Source: Anarhynchus alexandrinus
Taxonomy: Eukaryota > Chordata > Aves > Charadriiformes > Charadriidae
Assembly (NCBI GenBank): GCA_008711295.1
Contig: VUYV01000149.1
Coordinates: forward strand, 1,488,001 to 1,552,000
Length of the DNA: 64,000 nucleotides
Direction: 5' to 3'
The notes beneath the pieces were generated by a model. The model did not search any database. It was given only the letters and a program-made list of their open reading frames with translations, and was not told the DNA's origin. The position numbers were made by a program, and so were the translations under genes. The stretch's first letter is position 1, and each line of letters opens with the position of its first letter. Below, piece by piece: positions 14,101 through 26,100 of the stretch.

Positions 14101-17100
14101 CTAACTCATACATGCTACCCTGCCTACGTGAAATCCCTGCTGCAAACTGTAGTCTAGTTTTGGATACCTCAATCTGTAGCTGCATGCTAGCATGATGCAT
14201 AAAAGCCATTGATGCCCATACTGTGCTACTAGATGGACTTTAAGCCAGTAAATCAAGCAGTGTTCCCCACTTAAAATGACGTGTATTTAAGCTGAACTGA
14301 TACAAACTTAGTTAAACCATAACTAGCAAAAAACTAGCAGAATTAGTCTGCAAGTTCCTTGATCGCAAACCAGGTCAACATTTACAGCAGTGATTAAAGG
14401 TATTGAACGACCTGCCAGTCTAATCTCTTATAGACTCCATGACTTGGTGAAACTGAAATTCTGTGTTTGCAGTTAAGTTCTTGCTTAAATTTCTGTCTTT
14501 CTCATCATGGCTTAAACACTGGAATTCACTCTAATTCTGATTACATTTTATATTATTTGTAGTCTTAAGTAATATAAAAAGAAAAGTAGGTTCCACTTCA
14601 TACACATATGATCTTTTCATAAAGTACATCTTACTGTCAGAAAGAGTTTCAGATTGCATATTCAGCAGTCATGAGTGTCCATGTCAGTTTTGCAGTAGTG
14701 CAAGTAAGCAAACGTGTGCTTAGACTTACCATTGATTAGCCCCTTTTCTTCATAGCGTGTAAAGGATGTATTTCTGGACAATTCCTGTGTTAACGCGGAT
14801 GACCTGATGCTTTTATGAAAGCTATTTCTATAAAAATTGCATCAAAAGCCTTATGAAAAATTAGAAATCAGAACTCTAGATAAAGCCATAAGTAACAATC
14901 TTTATTAATTGATGAGAAATAAATTAATTTCCCTGCAGGTAAAATTTGAGTGGCAGAAGTGAATTGCAATATCTGTAACAGCAGAAAAAAAAATAGGGTG
15001 TCATGGGCAATTGATCTTACATCAGTGTAAAATCAGGAGTAGTACAGAATTGCTAAGAGGGGAAGTCAGGAAAGTTAGAGTAGTTACAAAAGGGCTATGG
15101 AATAAAATATAAGAATATAAGATCTTTGTTTTTTAAATTACTGTTCTTCAAAGCATCGGGTCTTTGCTTTTTATAGAACCTACAGCTCCAGATGCACAGC
15201 ATCTCTTTGCAACCCGGAGGGCAGATTCACACCCTGTGTTAGAAACTGAAGCACTTACCCTAAATTTTTCAGCAGAACTCTTTTTGTACTATGTTTGCAG
15301 ACACACATGGGTTTTTATGCTTTTGCCAATAGACAGTCAGCAACTTTGTATTTGATCTGAGGTACATTACTGAGGTGTGGTGGGAGGGTTGCCAGGAAGA
15401 TACTAAAAACATTTCTGAAAACGAGTCTTACAGCTTGTGTTTTCCGCTGTCAGGACATACATAGTTCCTTCGAATGCATGTCAAAAGTTCAAAGCACCAT
15501 ATAACCCTTTGAAAATTCAGGATGCTAGCAACCATGGCAAAGAAAATATTGAAATGAATGTGTGTGGTGAGAGGTTTGCATACTGAAATATGTTAATGAT
15601 TTGGGATTATTACAGTACCCCTGTTATTTCACTTCTGTGATAATACTTACCACCTACCTCATGAAAAATTCATGGTCCTGGCTTGTGAGATGGATTTCAC
15701 TTAAATGCTAGTAAGAATGTCAGAAAGCTACTCACCTAGGGGGAAAGCATGTCTTTTATAAATAAAGTCTAAGTTCTTTGTTACTGAGTGCATGCAGAGT
15801 TGTGGAGGAACCAGTTTAAGGTTCATACCCTCCCTTATGATGTTGGAATGTTTCATTGCATTGTCATGTTGTGATGTAATAGTCTTGTGCATGACTGGTC
15901 GCATTAAATGAGATAAAAATTTTACTTAGTTTAACTTACATCGAGTTAAGGTGAGGCAAAAATGCATGCTTTCCTTGTTGGATTTGTGATCCATCTTATA
16001 TTTTACTCACGTCTAATGGTGTGCAGAACCTGCTGTAAAGCATTCCTGAAATTTTGTAGTAGTAAAAAGAAAAAAACCCAACATAATTAAATACACAAAG
16101 TTATGATTTATTATTTAAAGTATCAATCTAGATATTTTATCTCTGTTTTCTTTAGAAAATGTCATTCAAGAAATAAGTGAGACATTCCTTAACTGAGGCT
16201 TATGAAATTGTATGTAATCTTTCCAATGGTACACGATGTAAGTAAGCCAAGTAAGTAGTTGCGGAGGCTGGAAGTAATGTGATGATAATGACAGCGCTTG
16301 CAGTAATAGGTAAAATCTCATGCTTCTGATTCAGGCTGGGGAAACAATATCTTAAAAACCCCATGATTTTCCAGTGTATTGGGTTGAATTTCAAAAAAAT
16401 TTTTCCTGTCCTGCATGCAGACTTTTGCATACCTCCTATTAAGATTTATGTGAAATTTGCATGCTTAAGTGTTTACATCAGTTGAACCCTGTTCTTGATT
16501 TTAGCTTCAGTTGCAAATAGTGGTGATAGGGTTGCAGTCTTGGAATACCACAGATGATGAGTTCCTTGCCCATACTGCGTACAGCAGATTGCCAATAAGG
16601 GCAATTATGCAGTGAGGCAAAGTTAACTGGTGAGTATAGTAAACATGCAGACTCTGACTTATTTGTCAGGGACTGCAAGGTTCAGTGTCCATGGCTGCTA
16701 TAGATAGAACACTTTATTTCAGTTAAACCTGGACTGTGGTGTACTAATTGCATGCTTTATAGTAGCTGGATTGCAGCTTTGGGATTCAGATAGTGTTAAG
16801 CATTTCAACACTGCAGAGATTGCAGTATTGCTGTAATTGTATAGACCAATTGTATATGATTGAAGAGAAGAAATTCTCATAAAATCAGTCCAGTTCCATG
16901 AAAGCCGTTCTGGTTTCTGCAGAGGAGAAACATAGCAGTATCTGTAGCTGGCTGCAAATCTGTTCTCTTGTTAATGTGCCCTGGAAGGCTATAGTGGTTG
17001 GTATAGAAGGCTTCAAGGATCTGCTGATAAATTACACATTTACTCTGGTGAAGACACAACCTACAACGTAATCACGGGTCTAGAAAAAGCACTCGTGAGT

Positions 17101-20100
17101 GCTGTGACCTTAATTAGCTGTTGCCATGCTGGTGGAAGAGTCTGTATTTAGCTTGAAATGGTGAGTTGATGTGATCAGGGAGGGGATGTAGAAAGCCCGC
17201 TGCAGCATGTCAAGCCACTGCGGAGTTGTAACAGCTTGCGAAGAGACATCTGTCCCTGCAGGATGGGACAGCTGGGTGCTGCGCAGGCTTGGCCCCAAGT
17301 GAAGTAAACTCTGTTGGCAGAGTGACAAACTGCTACATTGGTTCAGTGATGTGGGAAACAAAGGAAAAAAATGGGAACCGTATTTTGGTCAAAAGCTGGC
17401 AGAGTGGAATTAAGACCCAGAAGACAAACATACCGGTATTATTTTAAAGACCGCTGAAAGATCCTGGCATTTTTTACATAGAGCTTCAGATGTGAACCCA
17501 TCTTGTACTGAAACATCTTCAAAAGATCCCTGGGACTTTGACCGCTTCATTGTAGGAATTTATTGTTGTTAAGGGTTTTAAATGTAAGAGAAGTGTCATA
17601 GAACACTTTGTTATGCCAAAATTCATTTCCTTGCTCATCTGCGGTCATTCTTAGGGAAGGCTGGTTAAGGCTTTTCCTTTTGTCAAACTTGGTAGTGTTG
17701 TAAATCTTGCAGTTCTTGTTTGTTTATTTTGGTTTGTGAGCAGACAGCCGAATACTTTTTTGCAAGTTTGTTGACATTTTTCTTTTTTGCTCCTTTTGCC
17801 AAGCTTACGTAATTCTGTGCCTTCATGTGTTTGTATTTTGCTCTGCATTTCTTTTCCAGATGACTTTCTACTTATCTGTCTTTCTACTCTTATTGGACAC
17901 TTCATTTCTCTCTTCTTACCTCGCTTTGTTTGGAAGGTCTGTTTTAACTGCCCTTTCTTGCTGTCTGATCGTATTACAGTACTCTCCTTGTTTTCTCCTC
18001 CTTAACGTGTTGCTGTTAGAAGTTTCACTCTTGTGTTTCTTCCCCTTCCAAGCTATACTTTAATAATCTTGAGCAACAGATTGGGGCACTGGCAGGAATC
18101 TTGTAGGCACTCTGCAGGGAGGAGCATAGAAAAGACATGAGCTCTGTTCATTCCAGCCTGCTGTTGACAGAAGTTATTGAAGCTAGGCTAACAGGCAGAC
18201 GCAACCACACGGATGAGTTTCAATATTGTGTCAAAGTATCTTCTGGAGAATGAATAACAAATGAAATGAACGTGCTCAAGAAGAAAAGCCTTTTGAAAAC
18301 CTATTCACTGTAAATCTGTGAGACTTTTCAATGCTATTCCATGTCTGTTTTAGAGAAAGAAATAATACATTTCTTACCAAATATGTATTGCACTATAAGA
18401 AAATTCTGTGCTCATTACCAAAAATAAGGTTTGCACAATAATGCTGAACAAAGGGCTAGAATCTGGCAGGTTATTGCTCTTCGCTACATGCCAAAGGGTA
18501 TGTTACTGAAAGTCAAGGCTAAAGAATGCATACCTGCAATCTTGCTTCAACTCAGGTAGGGAAGACATTTAGGGACATTCGAATTTAATGTCTGTTAACA
18601 CTATAAATCTTGGAAATGTTAAGACCTGTATTTTAGTCAGTAGCTATAGTTTTATGTACTTCATTAGATGAAACCTGGAGCCAGCACTGAACCTGATTGT
18701 TTCAACCATTCTGGCAAGACTGATCTACTTGATAGATCATGACGGGGCAGCCAGAGTCCACCCAAAGAGTTTGTTTCATGCCTTTTCCTACCCCTGCATT
18801 TCAGGAAGCTACTGTAGGAAGAGCAGGTCCTTTCTTTCGCTTCAGGGCTCCAGCCAGGTGCTGTCCATCTCCTCCTCAACTGGTGAACAGTTGCTCTCTT
18901 TGGCACGGGACACAATCACACGGGTGGTAAAGTTTGAACAGCTTCGTGTGATAATGTGTGGCAGTCTCCATAACAAATTCAAATTGCCTGTTTGCAGATA
19001 TTTACATGAATGGTAGAGGTCTTTCTAAAACCAGTTTTGTGGCTTTTATTCATATGAAGGGTATTAACTGACATAGTGAAGGCAAACGTCAGTGTATAGG
19101 GCAGCCAGAGAACAAACTGTCCACATGTGCTCTTCTTCCAGCACTCATCTGAGCAGAACTTTCTTAAGCATAAAAAACTGTAGTTTAATTCTCTGTCAGC
19201 CAATGAAGATTTTGGCCTCTTTGCTCAGTCTGCCAGTTAAAGCAAAACATGTTGATGGATTTGTAGTGCGAGAGCTGAAAGTAAATTCACGAAACTGTGT
19301 CAGAAGGAAGGTGAAAACATTTTAAGCTTTTTGGTCAAAAGGCAATTTACTAGCAAGTTTTAACATTAAATTGGAGCAAAGTTCAGAAATAATTATGCAT
19401 TTAAATGCATAACAAAGAAATTTAAATACATTTAACCTAGCAGTGTATATTACTCTTCTCACCTCTTGATAGAGTTATTTTATGTTTAATCTGCTCTTGC
19501 AATAGAGAGGGAATATTACAGTCTTGCTAAATGAATTTGCTTTCCTAAAATACAGAAGCTCACTTGAAATTCCTTGAAAAAAGCAGGGACTCTTAAATAA
19601 TGAATATACCTCAATGGGGTGATGATTTGTTTTCTGTTCCATACAGCAAGTAATTCTTACAGCTCTATATTTATCAGTCTTTGCTTGAACTATGAAGTAC
19701 TTTATATATAAACTGAGTATATATATATTTTGCTTTGACCAGCATTTCCTGCCGTGAGGTCAATTTAATGCAAAAGTAGACTCAGATTTTTTTACTGCAT
19801 TCTTGAATTTTGTGCTAGGTTGTTGTCACTTTGCCCTGTTCTTCTCTGCACTAAAGAGCAGCAGTGGGAGCTCTTGACATCCATTACAGACTTTCATTGC
19901 ATTGAACATTTCTAGCGGCAGAAAATTGAAACAGACTTTTAACCGTTTCTTAACTCCTACTGAAAGAAACTATATTTAAATAAAGGCTGTAAGAGTAATC
20001 TGAAAACTGAGACTGTAAAGCTGTGGTTCGTATCCTTTGGTATTATCTGCTGTTCCTGCGACAGTATTGAAATCAAAAAACCCTCTTTTGTGCTTGCTTA

Positions 20101-23100
20101 CGTCAAATATCCGTAATTGAAGTCCAGTTAAGAAAATTAAGTTTGATTTCTTGTGTGATCTTAATATTTAATTAAAAAGGAAACCAGTGTGTTATATTCC
20201 CCATTATAGTACTTAAGAAGATGATTTTTTTTCTAGCCAAAATGTAGGTAGAGATTATATCTGCTTCTTTTATGTATCACCATGGTGGCTCAGTGATGAG
20301 GAGAACCTGGAGGCTAGACTCCCCTTCCTGAAAAAGGAATTTGTCACCCATCCTGGAAAAAAACCTTGCATCGTGCTGGCTCTCCCCTTGCAGTCCCCAC
20401 TCCTTCCTGTGCCCTCTTTCCCTTTGCACAAGTACTGTTCTCCTACATTCTCTTCAAAACTCCCACCAGGGCTGCTGTTGCTGCCTGATTTCCTTCCTGT
20501 CATTCCTGTACGTTTAGCTTCTATTCTTAGCTCCAGTTCCCGTGTGAAATGGATGCAAGGTGTACTTGTCCTCGTTTCTTTTACGAGGTGTAGTCACTAA
20601 CATACATACCTGTTCCGTACAGTATCTTCTTTAGTTTATGGTGCAGTTTAAAACGCTTTAAAGTGTTGCACTGTTTGGATGCTGGCCGCCTTGGAGAAGT
20701 CCTCTGACTTTCGGTGCTGGGCTTAAAAGAGAGCATGTTTGCTGGTCTTGTCTGGGGAATGGCATTCTACCATTGAGCTTTGCCAGCTCAATGAGAGCCA
20801 GATCCTTTGAGAAAAGGTTTTTCAGATTTCCTTATCTTGCTGAAATGAGGGGAGCATCTCGGGACAGAAAAGTCCATGTAGGTAAGAAGCCCAGTTTGAC
20901 TGAGTTTGAATTCTGTGAACAAAGTTGTAGATGCACATGATTGCATCTATGTACAGAGAAGAGAAAGAAAAAGTAGTATTTTAACTATATGTTTAACTAA
21001 GATGGGATTTTCTTCTTGCTTCAATGGTTAAGTACATGAATAGTGCTTTGTTTCTGAAGGTAGCTTCACACAGGCACATCTGAACACCTGCACAAATGTT
21101 CATTAGCTACAAGACTCCTGAACAATGAATATGGGAGGGCTGTATCTGCAAAAACCCAGTTTGCATTAAAAGATAGATTTCCTCCTCTACTGTGAAGTTT
21201 CACTGAATTCAGTATTTTTATAAAAACTTACTATGTTAACTAGAAAGGCAGAGGATCTTAGTATCTCTAAAAAAAACCCCACAAAGCAGTAAAAACTCTC
21301 TTTATTGTAGTGAGCTCCAAACCCTTTCGAGAAGTGCTGAAGCACATGCCCAAGTCCCATTAAAATAAACAGGTGCACAAATGTTTCCTTGAACAGGACA
21401 CTGAACTCGATGTTCCCATAATAGTGGAATAAACTGCACATTCTCGTTGCTGCCAAGTGCACCCAAGAAGGAGTCCTCATAGCTTTTATTTGAATGACTC
21501 AGTTCCATAAACTTCTTTTTTCTCTCTGTAACTTTTCATTCTGAAATAAAAAGTTCCAGAAGGCTTCTTGATCTAGGCCTCCTGGTACTAATTTTCACTA
21601 ATTCTTTTCTAACAAACATGTCTTGATCTGTTTTCTACCTTTTATGCTCACAGCTATTTTTCCTTCATTTTAATCCGCATGTCTTCCTTAAATCTCACTT
21701 TCCTCACTGTTTACACATTTTGTCACCGCCTCTTTCATTAGCCAAGGTGTTTCTCATTGCCAGATGCCTTGTTACCCAACTTTGCAAGCCAAGATGAAAT
21801 ATTTTTATGTCTCTGACTGTGATCCTCTTCTAGTTTTTTGGGTTTGTGGTTTGTTTTTTTTTTTTTTTTTTTTTAATCCTTCTTTTCCAACTGTTTTAGA
21901 ATTTATTTTTTTTCCACTTATGGATAAACTCTGGTAATTTGTAAGCGAGAGCTCAGCATGCACTTCTTCCAAGGACACGAGGTTTTTATTTAAGGCGCTT
22001 TTTTTTTGCATCCTGTGGAAATTCTTAATGGTTTGTATATCTCATCAGATGTTAATTCTGATGTGAAAATATTCCAGCAGTTAATTACAGCAGTGATTAG
22101 CAATTGGAGTGCCTCTCAGCGGCAGTACAGGCTGCTGTACTCATGCAGTGCTCATACTGCAGGAGAGGTGCAGAAGCCAAATAAATGCCTTTGGAAATTC
22201 TGGGTAATTTGGAGCAGAGACCCAAGTGGTTCTGGGAAGGGTCAGCACAATCCACACAGGCTTGGTAACTCCATCTCAGTAGCTGAAGAGAAGAACCCCG
22301 GAGGGTAAGGAGGGAGCTGGAGATAAAGAAGGTGAGGAAAGATCAGTTGCAGGCAAAGGTGGAAGGAAGAGATGCTGCTAGTCCCAGAGTGATGGGTCAA
22401 GCAGTGGGACTTGAGTAAAAAATGCATTGGACTTTGCAGCTCAGCTTGGTGAGGCGGAAATCATCACCATATTCTTGTGTGAGGCTGGGCTGCAAAAGGG
22501 TTAGGAAACAATTCGTCTGTGTTATAAAACTACTACTTGAGTTATGATACAGGGTCCGTATAAGTTATCTTTCCATTCATAGTCCAACTGTGTTGTCTTT
22601 GGCTTTGCATTGTAATAATGGAAAACTACTGGAGGAACATCAAGTTCTTTTGTCAGTTCCCATCTTTTCTGTATTCTGTTGATGTGCCCAAACTGATTTG
22701 TAGGCGATGTTTCATTGTTCAGTTGCCATGTCAAACTTTGAATTGACTTTGAAAGTTTGAATACTTTCATTAAGTTGTCTGTCAGCTCCTGCTGACAGAA
22801 AGAGGTACGTAAGCTGCAGTCAGCAGTCTGTTCCCCTCGATGCTCATATTGGGTATCAAATAGCAAATCAAATGCGTATGTACTCAGCCTTCTGGAAAAG
22901 TATTTAATGTTTACTAAAGCATAATAGAAGAAATGTAGGCCAATTGCACAAAGAACAAATATTATGAAGCGCATAGAAAGAGCAACACAGATACTTCCCA
23001 GGTAATAGTAATTTTTAAAAAAAGAATGAAAACCCGCAAAGAGAAGTATAGAAACTGTGTTTAAAATAGGGGCATAGTAAAAAATCTTGGTTAAAGCAAA

Positions 23101-26100
23101 TTGACTCCTACAGAGTACGTGTCAAATGTACCCTCCCAGCCCCTTCCACACAATTGCTTAATTTCTTCTCCCTCTGAAGGGTCTACAATATTTGTCTATC
23201 ACTCAGTTGCCCCTGATATGTTTGTGCTGATGGTACTTAGTCTGGGCTTTTGAACATCTTTTAAAAGGCAATTGTTTCTGGAATGATCAGCCACATTTCC
23301 GAGCCTTAGCTTAAAAATTAATATTTCAACCTAAAAACAGACTTCAGGATATTCTTCATGGTGCTATTTGGAGGGGATAAAAAAGTCTTCTTTATTAGTT
23401 TCCTATAATAGAAATGTAACATAAAGCAGCCTATAATGTAAAGCAGCTCGTCTTCCAGCTTCATAACCAGCAGACTGTACCTCTGCAGTCGTTATCGGGA
23501 AAAGAGAGCTTCCCTTTCTGTATTGAAAGGGAAAAATCCAATTGCTGAGGCCCCCATCTGCACTCACATGTAATGATAGACATATTCAGGCATCATTTAC
23601 TCTAGTCTGCATTTCCCACAGAAATATTAGGAACCTCTACAGCATTTCCATGGAAAGCTGTCTTTCGTCAATTCCTAGTCTTAGAGAGGAATGATTTAAG
23701 TGTATAGTAGGATGAAACTTTTACTCTGTCTAAAGGTTTGATCAGTATAACAACCCAGTCTGTTTTGCATCATCTGCTCTTAAGTAATACATGTTCAAAG
23801 AAAGCTGGTGGCAATAGTGAATATTGAGATCATATTGGAGACTTAGAAATTTTATGTTAATAATTTCACCCACAAACACTGATGCACATTTAATACATTT
23901 GGTAGAAGACAAATTTATATATGGAAATCCAGAAGTAAACTGGTATTGCGCTACATTTCTTCACTCCGTAGATGTGTCCACACCGTAGAGCAGTCAAAGT
24001 TAAATCTCAGCTAAAAGCACCGTTTTTCTATGACAGAGGGATTCAAAAGACCTTCACCCATCAAAGTTTTCCTGTTCCTCTCGTCCTAGAGAATGCTAAC
24101 TCATCTGGTCTGGTGAAACAGACTATCCAGAGAATTTGGGGATCATTTTAGTTGTTACCATGAAGTATGAGATGGATGGCTGGAGTTGTTCCACTGTCAG
24201 GAGAAGCAAGCCTTAACTTGTAAAGAGGACAGACAATGAATACTCATACTAAAGGAAAATCTCTGACAGAAAAGACTTTATAATTCACAGCTCGGTGTTT
24301 CCCTGATAGGGAGAAACTGTACAGGCAACTGTTAAGTAGTTTGTTGCATGAAAATCTTGTTCAACATACCAGGAAATTCTCCGCTGGAATGGACAATGAT
24401 ATATATCCTTCAGTCTGGCGAGAGAGATTAGAAGCTTGCTGTAATTAAAGGTAACACAAAGCACCATCTGGAGTAATTATTTTTAAATATCATAGCTAAT
24501 TATTTTTGAGGAAAATGTTTGTGCAGTTTGTTCAGGAAAAAAATCTGAGCATTTCAGGGATGACATGCGTGTAATTAAGCACATTTTAACTCATCTGAAA
24601 TGATAAGCAAAGTCATTATTCAAATCTTTATGAAGTTAGCAAAGTGGGTTTTTGTAATTGTGCACTGCTTCATTACAGTACAGTGTATGCACTCAAATTT
24701 ATAGTGTTCCATTCCTAGTGTAATGAAACCTCGTAACGCTTTTATCTGAAATCAAAGGGAATAAGTGTCCTTTTTGACTAAGTATTTCTTATCTGTACCA
24801 TACTTTGTTGGGACGGAGAAAAAGTACAGCTGGTGCTCTCCTGTTCTTTTATGGAGAATAATCTGTAGGCCTAGATGTGAAAACATTTCATCCCTAGCAG
24901 AAAAGAAGAGAGCTGACATTACAAAGAATGTTAAAAAATCCCACTATTTTCCTTTAAAAAAAATAATCTGAAAACCATTAATATATGTACTTGAGAATAT
25001 CTCTCTCCAAGCTGAAAATAAGATACAAAATTTGAAAATGACAAATAAATTCAGCTAGCTAAAATAAGAACTTTTTTCCACTTTCTTGTTTTTTTTCTGA
25101 AGATGTTGAAAAGACTCCTGCTGAAATATTAAGCTCTGTGAGGTTCTGTCTTTTAGGTAATTGCTAAAATCTCCCAAGGCTTTTGGCATCCATATGAAAT
25201 ACTTTATTTAAATAGAGAATATTGGTAGAGCTACTCTATATTTCATGAACATCCCATATCTGAAAACATTCAGCATTGGATTAGATAATAATTCAGTAGT
25301 TTATCATCTAAAAAGGCGATGCTCTTGCCCAGGGAAGAATTTTATAAACTTTATTGTGATTTAAAGGTGTAATTTAAGGTCATATTAGCTAGACCAGTAA
25401 AACAAAACATTTTCAAAACTCTAATCAAGGTAAAGCATTAATATGATCAAATGCTCTCTTTTTTTTTTTTTTTTTTTTNATAAAGTCTTAAAAAGGTCGT
25501 ATCAAACTTGTTAGTGTTGTTTCCAGCAGACTTTTAAAACCTGGTTTGGATAGAAAAGCAGACAACGTTATATTCTATATTGACCCTATTTGTAAGCTCA
25601 GTATAGCTTCTAAAGTGTCCGGACACAACAGGATTTTCAGAGGTGGCCTTTTGCTTCAGTCTGTATAACTGATGTTTGATTGGTTCTGCTGCTCAAAAGG
25701 AAAATAGAAAAAAGTATAATCCAGATCAGAGTTACAAACTGATAAAAGTTCATTAAAACATAAATTAAATTCTTTTTCATAAATTGCTCAGTAGGAATCA
25801 GGGAAAATAAGAAATATTTATAGCAGTTTAAGGATGTACAATTAGAATGCCAAAATTTTATGTGAATTTGGGTTGAATTTATCAAGTTCCTTTTTTGGGG
25901 GGAGAAGAGTTTGACAAGAGATTCCTAAAACTGTCGACACACAGGTGAAGCAGTGTCCCAGTAGGGGCAAAGGGTAAATCATTGCCCCCAGCTGTGGGAA
26001 ATCTGAGTTATTTCTTTCCTCTGCCTCAGGAAATGTAAACCTACTTTTCCTGAGCTATTTCATAGCTTATTTACTAGATTAAATGGTACTTTAGAGTGAT

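Noticed and set aside
25637..25885. Minus-strand frame with a hydrophobic stretch, possible extra exon of the unrecognised gene at 22522
   Set aside because: Strong A/T bias, no convincing splice sites and no visible link to the downstream frame.
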